Assembly (NCBI GenBank): GCA_009668015.1
Contig: WJYB01000003.1
Span: 62,001-126,000 of the forward strand
Source: Enterobacteriaceae bacterium RIT714
Lineage (GTDB): Bacteria > Pseudomonadota > Gammaproteobacteria > Enterobacterales > Enterobacteriaceae
Direction of reading: 5' to 3'
Length of the DNA stretch: 64,000 nucleotides
A program made the position numbers and the translations under genes. Positions 1-8,286 of this stretch are shown here, one piece after another. Under the pieces are notes generated by a model that saw only the letters and a program-made list of their open reading frames with translations, ran no database searches and was not told the DNA's origin. Every line of letters begins with the position of its first letter. The stretch's first letter is position 1.

Positions 1-80
1 ATGCCAAAGATTAACACCAGCGACGTGGTGTGATTCATTTCAATACCAAGCTCTTCAACCTGAGCAATTAATTCCTGCAT
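1..80 (-). CDS. ybdG: MscM/YbdG miniconductance mechanosensitive channel, N-terminal fragment
   Basis: Only the first 26 codons are inside the window; the gene runs off the left edge. The reverse-strand reading begins MQELIAQVEELGIEMNHTTS and continues into a hydrophobic stretch, closely resembling the start of E. coli YbdG (MscM), an inner-membrane channel that opens under membrane tension. In E. coli ybdG also lies next to nfsB, so the neighbourhood agrees. An AGGAGATG-type ribosome binding site precedes the ATG at 78-80. Identity is good despite the short length because both sequence and synteny fit. Confidence 0.8.
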   Translation of the reverse strand, partial: MQELIAQVEELGIEMNHTTSLVLIFG

Positions 81-109
81 AACATCTCCTGAATATCGTC
101 CTTTTTATC

Positions 110-253
110 ATGAAGGCTGCGCTTTTATTATGCAACCCGGGACGTTATGCTGCCCCGCGCAACGGCTCGCGGCTGCTGGTCTATTTGCCCGTTGATGAGG
201 CGGGGGAGCACGCCCTCACATGGCTGGCGGAACAGGCGGTTATACTCAATTAA
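110..253 (+). other. weak 47-codon ORF in the mscM-nfsB gap
   Basis: This gap (81-412) holds one short reading frame that looks mildly protein-like (begins MKAALLLCNPGRYAAPRNGS and ends in EQAVILN). I see no ribosome binding site before the ATG and do not recognise the product. It could be a remnant of a lost gene or chance. Apart from the hairpin at 382-402 I see nothing else in the gap. Confidence 0.2.
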
Positions 254-381
254 CGTTCACTCAATCAGGAAAAATTTCCATACCCGTGATGTCGAATACG
301 TCCGGGACGGGATGAATAAAGTGATTTTTGGATTCTGGCAGCGTCGCTGGCCGTGATTGGGCGTTATGCGGAGAAGATTTG

Positions 382-402
382 GCACGCCGGGAGTCGGCGT
401 GC
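382..402 (-). terminator. hairpin downstream of nfsB, possible terminator
   Basis: The sequence contains GCACGCCG and its reverse complement CGGCGTGC separated by 5 bases, just past the nfsB stop codon. No good T-run follows on the minus strand, so it is a hairpin with possible termination or RNA-protection function rather than a textbook intrinsic terminator. Confidence 0.4.
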
Positions 403-412
403 ACAAAGAGGA

Positions 413-1066
413 TTAGCACTCAGTCATAATCGTGCTTTGCGGCAGACGGGATTTCGGCAGAGTTGCGTTGAAATCTTCTACGCTGTGATGGCCCACTGGA
501 ACGACCACCAGGCTGGTATAACCTGATTCTTTCAGGCCAAATTCTTCGTCGAGGATTTCGGCGTTGAAACCCTCAATCGGTACGGCATCCAGACCCAGTG
601 CGCCTACGCCCAGCAGGAAGTTACCGACGTTGAGGTAAACCTGCTTTGCCATCCACTGATCGTCATCTTTTAAATCGACGCGATGCATGTCAGCAAAGTA
701 GCAGCGGCCTTTGTGGTTGGCGGCTTTTGCTTCTGGCGTCGCAAAACGGCCGTCGGCTTCTTCCTGATCCACCACGCGTTCCAGCCACGCATCGTCCATC
801 GCGGTTTTCGCACAGAACACCACGACGTGGGACGCATCCAGCATTTTACGCTCGTTGAACACGTAAGTGCCTGCCGCCGATTTTGCCACCCGCGCTTTGC
901 CCTCTTCGGTGCTGGCGACGATGAAATGCCACGGTTGTGAGTTGGTGCTGGACGGGCTGAACTGCAGCAGGGTTTTGATTTTCTCTGCCTGTTCGGCGGT
1001 CAGCTTTTGAGTGGGATCGAATGCCTTGGTCGAGTGACGCTTCAGGGCCACAGAAATGATATCCAT
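413..1066 (-). CDS. nfsB: oxygen-insensitive NAD(P)H nitroreductase NfsB
   Basis: The 217-residue product matches E. coli NfsB (217 residues) almost throughout: it begins [17 protein letters not shown] and contains the FMN-binding RHSTK and [10 protein letters not shown] segments near residues 10-14 and 39-48. NfsB is a cytoplasmic FMN flavoprotein dimer that reduces nitroaromatics, nitrofurans and quinones by two-electron steps using NADH or NADPH. Its neighbours mscM and ybdF are the same as in E. coli. The nearby ramA is relevant because the MarA/SoxS/RamA family is known to influence nitroreductase genes; I did not identify a binding site here. Confidence 0.97.
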   Translation of the reverse strand: MDIISVALKRHSTKAFDPTQKLTAEQAEKIKTLLQFSPSSTNSQPWHFIVASTEEGKARVAKSAAGTYVFNERKMLDASHVVVFCAKTAMDDAWLERVVDQEEADGRFATPEAKAANHKGRCYFADMHRVDLKDDDQWMAKQVYLNVGNFLLGVGALGLDAVPIEGFNAEILDEEFGLKESGYTSLVVVPVGHHSVEDFNATLPKSRLPQSTIMTEC

Positions 1067-1185
1067 AACTACTCCTGGTCAATAAATTCGCCGTCTGCGG
1101 GCGAGAAAAGAAAGCAGATTACAAGGACGAACGTGAAAAGATAAGTGCTATAAATGCGCTTATAACCTTCGTCTGAAACGAACAA

Positions 1186-1554
1186 TCAGGCGGGGCGGAT
1201 CCGTTTCTGATCTTTTTTCGGCAGTTTATCCACCACCAGATTCCAGGAATCGATCACCAGATCGGCCACCAGCTCGGGGGTCATATCTTCGGCGGCATAC
1301 AGGGAGATCCAGTGTTTTTTATTCAGGTGATAACCGGGCTCAATGCCGCGATAGATCTGCTGATTTAAAAGCGATTTTTCGGGATCGGATTTCAGACTGA
1401 CATGACGACGCCCGCGCGCGACGGCGGTAATCATAAAAATCTTGCCGCCGACTTTGAAGACATCGAATTCCGGACCAAACGGCCAGCAGTGTTCGGTGAA
1501 AGGCAATTCCAGCGCCACGCGATGCGCGCAGGTTTGCAGCGCGTTACTGTCCAT
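1186..1554 (-). CDS. ybdF: MmcQ/YjbR-family protein YbdF
   Basis: A 122-residue protein, the same length as E. coli YbdF, with the family signatures [30 protein letters not shown] and [13 protein letters not shown]. The fold (MmcQ/YjbR, CyaY-like) is proposed to bind nucleic acid; the biochemical function is unknown. I start it at the ATG giving MDSNALQTC to match the E. coli length; an in-frame ATG two codons upstream (1560) is possible. The start overlaps the end of ramR by 11 bases, so ybdF may be translationally coupled to ramR. Confidence 0.9.
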   Translation of the reverse strand: MDSNALQTCAHRVALELPFTEHCWPFGPEFDVFKVGGKIFMITAVARGRRHVSLKSDPEKSLLNQQIYRGIEPGYHLNKKHWISLYAAEDMTPELVADLVIDSWNLVVDKLPKKDQKRIRPA

Positions 1555-2134
1555 TGGCATCCTCGATGGCGAGCGCGCGCCACATGGATTCAAAACCGAG
1601 GGATTTAAAATCGCCCGCACGGGAAGGATCGCGAGTGGCGAATTCCATGGTTGTCTCCGCCAGCGATAAGAAAATCGCATCGCCAAAGGTGCGGAACTCA
1701 TCCGACATAAACACCTGGCGCACGGAGCGGCGGCACAATTCGTGAAGTTCCGGGAACATCTCATGCACCGCTTGCTCGGTTTCGGCGTTGATCTTCTCAC
1801 TCACGCCCAGCTGGCGAATAGCCCCGTGGGCGACGGGATTGCGGATACCCCAGTCAACGTAGCTGTTCCAGATATTGCGGGTATGTTCTTTGGGCGTGTT
1901 CAGCGCGCGATCCAGATTGGCCAGCATGGTCTGGCAAAGATCTTGTTTCAGATGCAGATAAAGGGCGTTCAGCAGATCGTCTTTGGTAGCGAAATAGCGA
2001 AACAGGGTCCCTTCAGCGACGCCCGCGTTACGGGCGATCAGCGCCGTTGACGCGGCAATGCCCGACTGCGCAAATGCCACCGTTGCGGCTTCCAGTAATG
2101 CCTGTTTTTTATCTTCACTCTTCGGACGTGCCAC
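1544..2134 (-). CDS. ramR: RamR, TetR-family repressor of ramA
   Basis: The product (196 residues) begins [16 protein letters not shown] and has the TetR helix-turn-helix around residues 20-50 ([20 protein letters not shown]), closely matching Salmonella and Klebsiella RamR. RamR represses ramA and is released by binding bile acids, dyes and drugs in its C-terminal pocket; loss-of-function mutations give multidrug resistance through AcrAB. I choose a GTG start at 2132-2134 because GGAGGGG lies directly upstream and RamR proteins start at this position; a longer upstream frame is not supported. The gene faces away from romA-ramA and the RamR palindrome at 2251-2270 lies between them. No disruption is visible. 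Confidence 0.93.
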   Translation of the reverse strand: MARPKSEDKKQALLEAATVAFAQSGIAASTALIARNAGVAEGTLFRYFATKDDLLNALYLHLKQDLCQTMLANLDRALNTPKEHTRNIWNSYVDWGIRNPVAHGAIRQLGVSEKINAETEQAVHEMFPELHELCRRSVRQVFMSDEFRTFGDAIFLSLAETTMEFATRDPSRAGDFKSLGFESMWRALAIEDANGQ

Positions 2135-2224
2135 TAAAATTCCCCTCCTGTCAATGTGTAAAACCCTGATTGAAACATGCTCTTTGTCACGCTGCAACGC
2201 GGAATGTCAAAGATCTAAAACGTC

Positions 2225-2252
2225 TTGACGACTTTATCATCATATCTATAAT
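2225..2252 (+). promoter_or_regulatory. sigma70-type promoter of romA-ramA
   Basis: TTGACG (2225-2230) and a perfect TATAAT (2247-2252) are separated by 16 bases. The -10 box abuts and overlaps the RamR palindrome, so bound repressor would block RNA polymerase. Transcription would run into romA and then ramA. Confidence 0.75.
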
Positions 2253-2270
2253 GAGTGCTTACTCACTCAT
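2251..2270. promoter_or_regulatory. RamR operator palindrome
   Basis: ATGAGTG-N6-CACTCAT is a perfect inverted repeat of 7-base arms. It has the form of the experimentally described Salmonella RamR site, in the ramA promoter region. It overlaps the -10 element of the promoter at 2225-2252. Sequence is direct observation; the binding is inferred from the conserved site and adjacent ramR. Confidence 0.88.
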
Positions 2271-2325
2271 AATCAAGTTTAACCCGCGCAAACCATCGGA
2301 AGGGGGCGCGTATTCGGGTCAGGAT

Positions 2326-3429
2326 ATGAAGAAGCCTCTTTTTCTCAGCGTGGTGTTTGTCATGATTATAGCGTCAGCGGCGAGTTTACCTTTTGTACTC
2401 AATGCCGGATTTGGCCAGCCGCCGCAGGGTGAGCAGCTCAGCGAAGTCGAGGCCTCGCCCCATTACCGGGACGGGCAATTCCACAATACGCTTCCGACGC
2501 CGGGTTATAACGGCGACAAAAATATGCTGGTGGCGATGTGGGAGTTTCTGGTCAGCAAAACGGAAAACGCCCGTCCCGCTCAGCCCTTGCCGATGGTGAA
2601 AACCGATCTGGCGGCGATGCCGCTGGAGCAAGAGACGTTGGTCTGGCTCGGGCATTCGTCGTGGTATCTGCAGCTGGCGGGCAAACGCATTCTGATCGAT
2701 CCGGTGTTCAGCAACTACGCGGCACCGTTTTCGTTCCTCAATAAAGCCTTTGCCGGAGAATATCCGTGGCGCGCGGAAACTCTGCCGGAGATCGATCTGC
2801 TGATCATCTCTCACGATCATTACGACCATCTTGATTACGCCACCATCAAAGCGCTGATGCCAAAGGTGAAGCGCGTGGTGACGCCGCTTGGCGTGGGTTC
2901 GCATCTTCGCTACTGGGGAATGGATCCGTCGATTATCGACGAGCGTGACTGGAATCAGACCGTGCGCATCAGCGAAGAGCTGACGGTGCATGTGCTTCCG
3001 GCGCGTCATTTCTCTGGTCGCGGGTTAAAACGTAATCAAACGCTCTGGGGCAGTTTTATGTTCGTTACGCCAGGGCAGAAGGTCTACTACAGCGGCGATT
3101 CCGGCTATGGGCCGCATTTCAAAGCCATTGGCGAACAGTTTGGCGAAATTGATTTAGCGATTATGGAAAACGGTCAGTACGACCAGGACTGGAAATACAT
3201 TCATATGCTGCCTGAAGAGACGGCACAGGCCTCGGTGGATCTCAATGCCAAAGCGGTGGTTCCCGGGCATAACGGACGCTTTGTGCTGGCCAAACACAGC
3301 TGGAACGATCCGCTGATCCAGCTGACGCGCGCCAGCCAGGATAAACCGTATCGCTTGCTGACGCCTGAACAGGGCGAGCCGGTGCGCGTGAATGACGCTA
3401 CGCAACCCTTTCGCGAGTGGTGGAAATAA
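2326..3429 (+). CDS. romA: RomA, MBL-fold metallohydrolase
   Basis: A 367-residue metallo-beta-lactamase-fold protein. The zinc-binding motif HDHYDHLD and downstream ligand-type residues (SGDSGYG, PGHNGRF) are clear, as is the WLGHSSWYLQ strand typical of the UlaG/NAPE-PLD-like branch. An N-terminal hydrophobic segment (residues 5-21) suggests a membrane anchor or signal sequence. RomA is encoded upstream of ramA in Enterobacter and Klebsiella; its substrate is unknown. The start at ATG 2326 is preferred because the further-upstream frame would run through the promoter and operator. ramA begins 35 bases after the stop, consistent with a bicistronic message. Confidence 0.88.
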   Translation: MKKPLFLSVVFVMIIASAASLPFVLNAGFGQPPQGEQLSEVEASPHYRDGQFHNTLPTPGYNGDKNMLVAMWEFLVSKTENARPAQPLPMVKTDLAAMPLEQETLVWLGHSSWYLQLAGKRILIDPVFSNYAAPFSFLNKAFAGEYPWRAETLPEIDLLIISHDHYDHLDYATIKALMPKVKRVVTPLGVGSHLRYWGMDPSIIDERDWNQTVRISEELTVHVLPARHFSGRGLKRNQTLWGSFMFVTPGQKVYYSGDSGYGPHFKAIGEQFGEIDLAIMENGQYDQDWKYIHMLPEETAQASVDLNAKAVVPGHNGRFVLAKHSWNDPLIQLTRASQDKPYRLLTPEQGEPVRVNDATQPFREWWK

Positions 3430-3464
3430 TGATGAATCGACAAGCAGTAGAGGGGGAGAGCAGT

Positions 3465-3806
3465 ATGACGATTTCCGCTCAGGTCATTGACACGATCGTC
3501 GAATGGATCGACGACAATCTTCACCAGCCGCTGCGCATTGACGACATTGCCCGTCACGCGGGGTATTCGAAATGGCATTTACAGCGGTTATTTATGCAGT
3601 ACAAAGGGGAGAGCCTGGGGCGCTATATCCGCGAGCGCAAACTGTTGCTGGCAGCGCGGGATCTGCGCGAGTCCGATGAAAGGGTGTATGACATCTGCCT
3701 GCGCTACGGGTTTGATTCTCAACAGACGTTTACCCGCATCTTTACCCGCACGTTCCATCAGCCGCCAGGTGCGTACCGCAAGGAAAATCATAGTCGGACG
3801 CATTAA
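3465..3806 (+). CDS. ramA: RamA, AraC/XylS-family transcriptional activator
   Basis: A 113-residue single-domain activator of the MarA/SoxS/Rob type. It starts MTISAQVIDTIVEWIDDN and contains both helix-turn-helix units (HAGYSKWHLQRLF near residues 31-43; YGFDSQQTFTRIFTRTF near 80-96), matching RamA of Enterobacter, Klebsiella and Salmonella nearly residue for residue. RamA binds marbox-like sites and raises acrAB-tolC expression while lowering porins. The start has AGGGGGAGAG upstream. Transcription is expected from the RamR-controlled promoter ahead of romA, and possibly from an internal promoter I did not pinpoint. Confidence 0.96.
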   Translation: MTISAQVIDTIVEWIDDNLHQPLRIDDIARHAGYSKWHLQRLFMQYKGESLGRYIRERKLLLAARDLRESDERVYDICLRYGFDSQQTFTRIFTRTFHQPPGAYRKENHSRTH

Positions 3807-3816
3807 AAACCCCTGA

Positions 3817-3945
3817 CCCCCTGCCAAACAGGCGAGGGGAAAAACCGCACCAAACCGTTCCCTCTGCCAAACAGGCGAGGGAGAAAAACTGCACAAAACC
3901 GTTCCCTGTGCCAAACAGGCGAGGGGAAAAACCGCACTGAACAGT
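3817..3945. repeat. three-copy tandem repeat, 43-44 bp period
   Basis: GCCAAACAGGCGAGGG recurs at 3823, 3866 and 3910, each followed by an A-rich stretch and a CGCAC/TGCAC motif. The copies differ at a few bases. The array lies between the end of ramA and the REP-like palindrome at 3946, so it sits between two convergent genes. Confidence 0.85.
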
Positions 3946-3982
3946 CCCCTCTCCCCTTTGGGGAGAGGGTTAGGGTGAGGGG
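3946..3982 (+). repeat. REP-like palindromic element
   Basis: CCCCTCTCCCC-TTT-GGGGAGAGGG followed by TTAGGGTGAGGGG. The same element recurs at 11304, 11516, 40386, 40468, 48386, 48518, 48612, 48706, 58941, 61447 and 61495, always outside genes. It may act as a transcription end or mRNA-stabilising hairpin. Confidence 0.85.
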
Positions 3983-4002
3983 CCAAAACCCCAATCCCCG
4001 CA

Positions 4003-6147
4003 TTACCAGCGGTAATTCACCGTGGCAGTCAGGGTACGACCAATCCCGTAAAAACACGCCGTATCGCTGGCGCAGGACGCCACATATTTGGTATCCGCCA
4101 CGTTGTTGACGTTGAACTGTACGCTGGCTCCTTTCAGGCTGCTGTTCAGTTCGCCCAGCTCATAGCTCACCATGGCGTCATACAGATCGACCGATGCCAC
4201 CTTGAAGGTGTTTTTCGCATCGCCGTAGCTGGTGCCGATGTAGCGCATCCCCACGCCTGCTGTCAGGCTTTTCAGCGCGCCGCCCGGGACGGTGTAGCTG
4301 GCAAAGGCCGAAGCCATATGCGCCGGAATACGCGCCGGTGTCTTGCCTTCGGTGCCCGCGACTGTGGTGCTCTGGGTTTCGGCATCGGTATAGGTATACG
4401 ACCCGATCAGGTTGATGCTATCCAGCAGCGTTGAGTGGATCTCCGCCTCGACGCCTTTGGAGCGAACTTCGCCCGCGTTTTCAAACCAGCCCTGCGCACT
4501 GTTATAGGTCGCGACGTTGCTTTGCGTCAGGTCATACAGCGCCAGCGTCATCAGCGTAGAGTCAACCGGCTGATACTTCAGACCGATTTCCGTCTGCTTA
4601 CCGGTTGTCGGTTTAAACGGTGCCACACCCGGCGCGCGGTTGGTTTGCAGACTCGGCTCGAAGGAGGTGCTGTAGCTGATATACGGGGATAAACCAAAGT
4701 CGAACGCATACAGCAGGCCGGTACGCCAGGTGAATTTGTTGTCATTCTGCTGGGTCGGTGCGCCGCCGGTGAAATCGGTGGTACGCACTTCGGTCCAGTC
4801 ATAGCGTCCTGAAACCAGCCACTCCCAGTTGTTCCAGCTCATCTGATCCTGCAGATAAACGCCCATCTGGTCGAGATTTTGCTGCTCGTCGGTAGCCGTG
4901 CTGAAAGTGCTTTCATCCACGTTGATGCCGTACACCGGCTTCGTCCAGTCCAGGTCGTACTGCGATCCCATCCCTCTTTCCAGCAGTTGCTTATCTTTAC
5001 TGGTCTTATAATCCAGACCGCCGAGCAGCGTATGGCCCACTTCACCGGTGTTAAACAGCGATTCAAGCTGGTTATCAAGACCAAACTCGTTGGTGGTGCG
5101 CTCCTCGTGCTGGGCGCGACGGGTCAGCACCGTACTGTCTGCGGCGCTGTTGGCGTACACCAGATAGCGATATTTCTGCTTGATGGAGGCGTAGCGGGCG
5201 TTCTGGCGGAAGGTGAGGTTATCGGCAAACTGATGTTCCAGCTCATAGCCGATCATCGTCTGTTCGCGCCATGACTGGTTGTAATCCGGATCGCTGACGT
5301 TAAAGTCGCGCGGAATGTATTTTCCGTTCGCGCTGGTCACAGTGCCGTAAGCCGGCAGGAAGTTACGATAGCCCGCGTCGGGATCTTTCTGATAGCTGGT
5401 CAGCAATGTAAAGCGCGTTTGATCGTTAGGATACCAGGTGATCGACGGGGCGATCGCCATACGCGTCTCTTTATAATCTTCCACCTGGTTGTGCTGGGTG
5501 CGGGCGATCCCATTCACGCGATACAGCACGCGGCCGTCATCACTCAGCGCGCCGCCAAAATCAAACGCACCTTCGGCCAGATTATGATTTCCGGTGCGGA
5601 ACTGCACGTTGCGGATCGGTTCACTGGTCGGGCGTTTGCTGGTCATGCTGATAAGCCCGCCAGGGTTTACCTGGCCGAACAGGACGGACGCCGGTCCGCG
5701 CACCAGTTCCACGCGTTCAAGCAGCCACGGATCGACAGTGCCGGTTTGCGAAGAGGCCGTCGCGCCGTAGCTCAGTCCGTCGAGGAATTTCGGCACATAG
5801 CTAAACCCCCGCACGAACACTTCGTCATTACGGTTGGACGAGCCACGGTATTCGGTAAACACCCCGGCGGAATAGCGCAGCGCTTGTGATACCGAAGTGA
5901 CATCCAGCTGCTGCATTTGATCGCGAGTGATCACGGAAACGGACTGCGGCGTTTTCACGATATCCGCGCTGGTTTTGGTCGCAGACAGCGTTTTTGTCGC
6001 CACAATCCCTTTTACCGGGGCGGTGGGTTCTTCGCTGACGCCCTGGGTCACCAGAAGCGTTTCTTCTTTTGATTCTGCCTGCGCAGCCACGCTGACGGCT
6101 GCGAGACTCAGGAGCCAGACCTGCATTATCTTATTCTTTTTAAACAT
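4003..6147 (-). CDS. TonB-dependent siderophore receptor (FhuA/FoxA-like)
   Basis: A 714-residue outer-membrane receptor with a signal peptide (KIMQVWLLSLAAVSVAAQAE), a plug domain (KTPQSVSVITRDQM, LERVELVRGPASVLFGQVNPGGL) and a C-terminal barrel ending in YRW with an aromatic last residue, as in barrel proteins. The NPGG plug motif and the C-terminal CASDTACFYG pair of cysteines are typical of the ferrichrome/ferrioxamine receptor branch (FhuA, FoxA), so a hydroxamate ligand is possible. However, its divergent partner is a Fes-like esterase, which would suggest a catecholate ester. Start chosen at ATG 6147, giving a good signal peptide. Regulation is probably by Fur through the site at 6242-6262. 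Confidence 0.88.
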   Translation of the reverse strand: MFKKNKIMQVWLLSLAAVSVAAQAESKEETLLVTQGVSEEPTAPVKGIVATKTLSATKTSADIVKTPQSVSVITRDQMQQLDVTSVSQALRYSAGVFTEYRGSSNRNDEVFVRGFSYVPKFLDGLSYGATASSQTGTVDPWLLERVELVRGPASVLFGQVNPGGLISMTSKRPTSEPIRNVQFRTGNHNLAEGAFDFGGALSDDGRVLYRVNGIARTQHNQVEDYKETRMAIAPSITWYPNDQTRFTLLTSYQKDPDAGYRNFLPAYGTVTSANGKYIPRDFNVSDPDYNQSWREQTMIGYELEHQFADNLTFRQNARYASIKQKYRYLVYANSAADSTVLTRRAQHEERTTNEFGLDNQLESLFNTGEVGHTLLGGLDYKTSKDKQLLERGMGSQYDLDWTKPVYGINVDESTFSTATDEQQNLDQMGVYLQDQMSWNNWEWLVSGRYDWTEVRTTDFTGGAPTQQNDNKFTWRTGLLYAFDFGLSPYISYSTSFEPSLQTNRAPGVAPFKPTTGKQTEIGLKYQPVDSTLMTLALYDLTQSNVATYNSAQGWFENAGEVRSKGVEAEIHSTLLDSINLIGSYTYTDAETQSTTVAGTEGKTPARIPAHMASAFASYTVPGGALKSLTAGVGMRYIGTSYGDAKNTFKVASVDLYDAMVSYELGELNSSLKGASVQFNVNNVADTKYVASCASDTACFYGIGRTLTATVNYRW

Positions 6148-6241
6148 TTTTATTAAACATCCTTGGTTGCTATCGCCATAAAACGCCTGATTTTTAGTGG
6201 CTAAAAAGCAGACAAAACACCTGTAACGCCGTAGATGATAT

Positions 6242-6262
6242 TGCAAATTATTACCATTTGCA
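6242..6262. promoter_or_regulatory. Fur-box-like palindrome between receptor and esterase
   Basis: TGCAAATTATTACCATTTGCA has matching TGCAAAT and ATTTGCA arms around an AT-rich centre, as in known enterobacterial Fur sites. It lies midway between the two divergent genes and could control both. Binding is inferred, not shown. Confidence 0.7.
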
Positions 6263-6302
6263 TTAGCGTTGTTAACAAATTTTGCAGGGGAACTAAACGG
6301 GC

Positions 6303-7871
6303 ATGAAAAGGGCGTGGAGTGGTTTGTTATTAGGGATAAGTACGCTGCCAGCGCTGGCGGCGACATGTGAACATCCCTCCATTCAGGGCGAGCAACACGG
6401 GAAATTTGATGCCAGCGGCGAGGTCTGTTTTGTTCTGCCCGCGCTCGGCGAAAACTACGTTTCCGCCACGCTAAACGGGGTCACCGATGCCCGGTTGCTC
6501 GACGGCCAAAACCGCCGCATTCGCACGCTGATTGAAAAGGGTCCCGTCGATGGCGAACACTCGCTGCTGTTCGCGCTGCCGGTACAGCAAAGCACTTCGC
6601 TGGTGCTGCACGGCGAGGAGGGCAAGTCGTGGCGTTTTGCATGGCAGATGAGAGAAACCGCGCCCTTAGCCCGCACGCAAATCATTGAACCCGAAAGCCC
6701 AATGCTACAAAAACTGGCTAAAACAGTTGCTGCCGGTGGAGATACTGATGCGTTCTGGCAGACGCAGATTCGGCAGGGAACGCCGATGGTGGAGCCGGTG
6801 GATGCCAGCCACAAACGGGTGACTTTTTTATGGCGCGGCGCGCGCGATAATGTCTTTATTCTCGGCTCGCCCGCTGGCGATCACGATCCGCTGTTCCGTC
6901 TGGGGCAAACGGATGTCTGGTTCCGCAGTTACGTCGTGCCCGCGGATACGATTATGCAATACAAACTGGCGCCGGATGTTCCGCGTGTGGAAGGCAGCTC
7001 ACGCGATCAGCGGCGCGCCATTCTGGTCAGCGCGCAGGCCGATCCGCTGAACGCCCACACTTTTGGCGATCCGGGGGCCGATCGCTGGAACCGCTATTCG
7101 CTGCTCGATCTCAGCCCTGCGCGCTACTGTTCTGTTCAGGCTGCCGCGCGACCGCTGAACCACGGCACGCTTACGCGCCATGATTTTGCCAGCACGATCC
7201 TCGGGAATTCGCGGGAAGTCATGATCTACAAACCGCGCGGCGCGCAGCCGGCTCGCTGGACGCTGGTGCTGTTCGACGGACAGATTTATCAGGATGAATA
7301 CCACTTTGCCAACGTGCTTGACGGCCTGATCGCGCGCCACCATCTCCCGCCTGTCAACGTGGTGTTTATCGACAGTCTCGATCATGCCCGTCGCGGCAAA
7401 GAGCTTCCGCCGAACCCGGACTACGCCGACTTTATGGCGCACGAATTGCTGCCCTGGCTGCGCGGACAGGGCATTGCTCTGCAGCGGCAAAAAACGGTGC
7501 TGGCGGGATCAAGCTACGGTGGGATTGCCTCGTCATGGGTTGCGTTGCGCTATCCGCGCCTGTTTGGCAACGTGCTGAGTCTGTCGGGATCGTACTGGTG
7601 GGCGCCCAAAGATGAAGCGCCCGGCTGGCTGACGCGTCAGTATCAACAGTCGCCGCAGTATCCGATCCGCTTCTGGCTACAGGCCGGACGATTTGAAACG
7701 ACCGGGCCTGGCGGCGGCATCTATCGCAATACCGAAACGTTCGAACAGGTATTGCGGGAGAAGGGCTACCGCGTGAGCTTCCGTCCCTGGTCCAGCGGTC
7801 ATGATTATGCCGCGTGGTGTGAAGCGCTTATCCACGGCATGCGGGATTTCACCGGCTTACGCAGCCAGTGA
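6303..7871 (+). CDS. predicted periplasmic Fes-like siderophore esterase
   Basis: A 522-residue protein with a signal peptide (residues 1-20, ending PALAA). It has about 120 extra N-terminal residues, then a region resembling the Fes N-terminal domain (KRVTFLWRG near 171; DPLN near 247), then an alpha/beta-hydrolase esterase domain. LFDGQIYQ, DSLDHARRGKELPPNPD, AGSSYGG (nucleophile Ser404), LSGSYWW and SGHDYAAW (His500) each line up with segments of the cytoplasmic Fes encoded at 43047. Export would put hydrolysis of an imported ferric siderophore in the periplasm, as known for IroE or PfeE. It is divergent from the receptor and shares its Fur-like site. The 3' end overlaps the convergent ybdJ by 15 bases. 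Confidence 0.82.
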   Translation: MKRAWSGLLLGISTLPALAATCEHPSIQGEQHGKFDASGEVCFVLPALGENYVSATLNGVTDARLLDGQNRRIRTLIEKGPVDGEHSLLFALPVQQSTSLVLHGEEGKSWRFAWQMRETAPLARTQIIEPESPMLQKLAKTVAAGGDTDAFWQTQIRQGTPMVEPVDASHKRVTFLWRGARDNVFILGSPAGDHDPLFRLGQTDVWFRSYVVPADTIMQYKLAPDVPRVEGSSRDQRRAILVSAQADPLNAHTFGDPGADRWNRYSLLDLSPARYCSVQAAARPLNHGTLTRHDFASTILGNSREVMIYKPRGAQPARWTLVLFDGQIYQDEYHFANVLDGLIARHHLPPVNVVFIDSLDHARRGKELPPNPDYADFMAHELLPWLRGQGIALQRQKTVLAGSSYGGIASSWVALRYPRLFGNVLSLSGSYWWAPKDEAPGWLTRQYQQSPQYPIRFWLQAGRFETTGPGGGIYRNTETFEQVLREKGYRVSFRPWSSGHDYAAWCEALIHGMRDFTGLRSQ

Positions 7872-8105
7872 GAACCAGCGGCGCCAGATGAATCGCAGGA
7901 GAAAGAATTCAATGGCGCCGAGCAGTAAGAACCACAGACAAAATACGATGGTATAGAGCTGGTTCAGATCCATCAGATGAAATACGGTAACCAGCTTTTG
8001 CGCCACGACCAGCCCAAGCGAAGGTGCAGGAAGGAGCAGGCAGGAGAGCAGTGCCATCAGTAAAATGCCTCCTGCCGTTAACAGCGACTCTAACGGGTGT
8101 TTCAT
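7857..8105 (-). CDS. ybdJ: small inner-membrane protein YbdJ
   Basis: An 82-residue protein that matches E. coli YbdJ (82 residues) over its whole length, including MKHPLE, the FHLMDL segment and the ending FIWRRWFSLA. Two or three hydrophobic segments are visible (about residues 10-28, 31-41 and 50-72). Function is unknown (DUF1158 family). In E. coli ybdJ is directly followed by ybdK; here ybdK is 7.6 kb away, with an ATPase and an RND pump between them. Confidence 0.93.
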   Translation of the reverse strand: MKHPLESLLTAGGILLMALLSCLLLPAPSLGLVVAQKLVTVFHLMDLNQLYTIVFCLWFLLLGAIEFFLLRFIWRRWFSLAA

Positions 8106-8286
8106 ATTAATGTTAATTGTCAGTTAAAAAAGTTATTGTCCGGCATCTGACTACGTAAAGCAATATCCACCGAAAATAGCACCCTCTGATAAAAAACAAT
8201 AAATATTGCGATGATTATATCCCGGAATAATTTAATTCCGCGCGCGGAATATAAATTACTCCCTCGTTACGTAAATTAACGTCAGG

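Noticed and set aside
147..356. 69-codon plus-strand ORF in the mscM-nfsB gap
   Set aside because: No ribosome binding site, unusual composition, and it runs across frames of another weak ORF.
2170..2325. N-terminal extension of romA
   Set aside because: This frame runs through the promoter and RamR operator; the ATG at 2326 has a better context and a hydrophobic N-terminus.
6148..6366. Upstream extension of the siderophore receptor
   Set aside because: The frame crosses the Fur-like site and the divergent esterase start; the product from 6147 already has a proper signal peptide.
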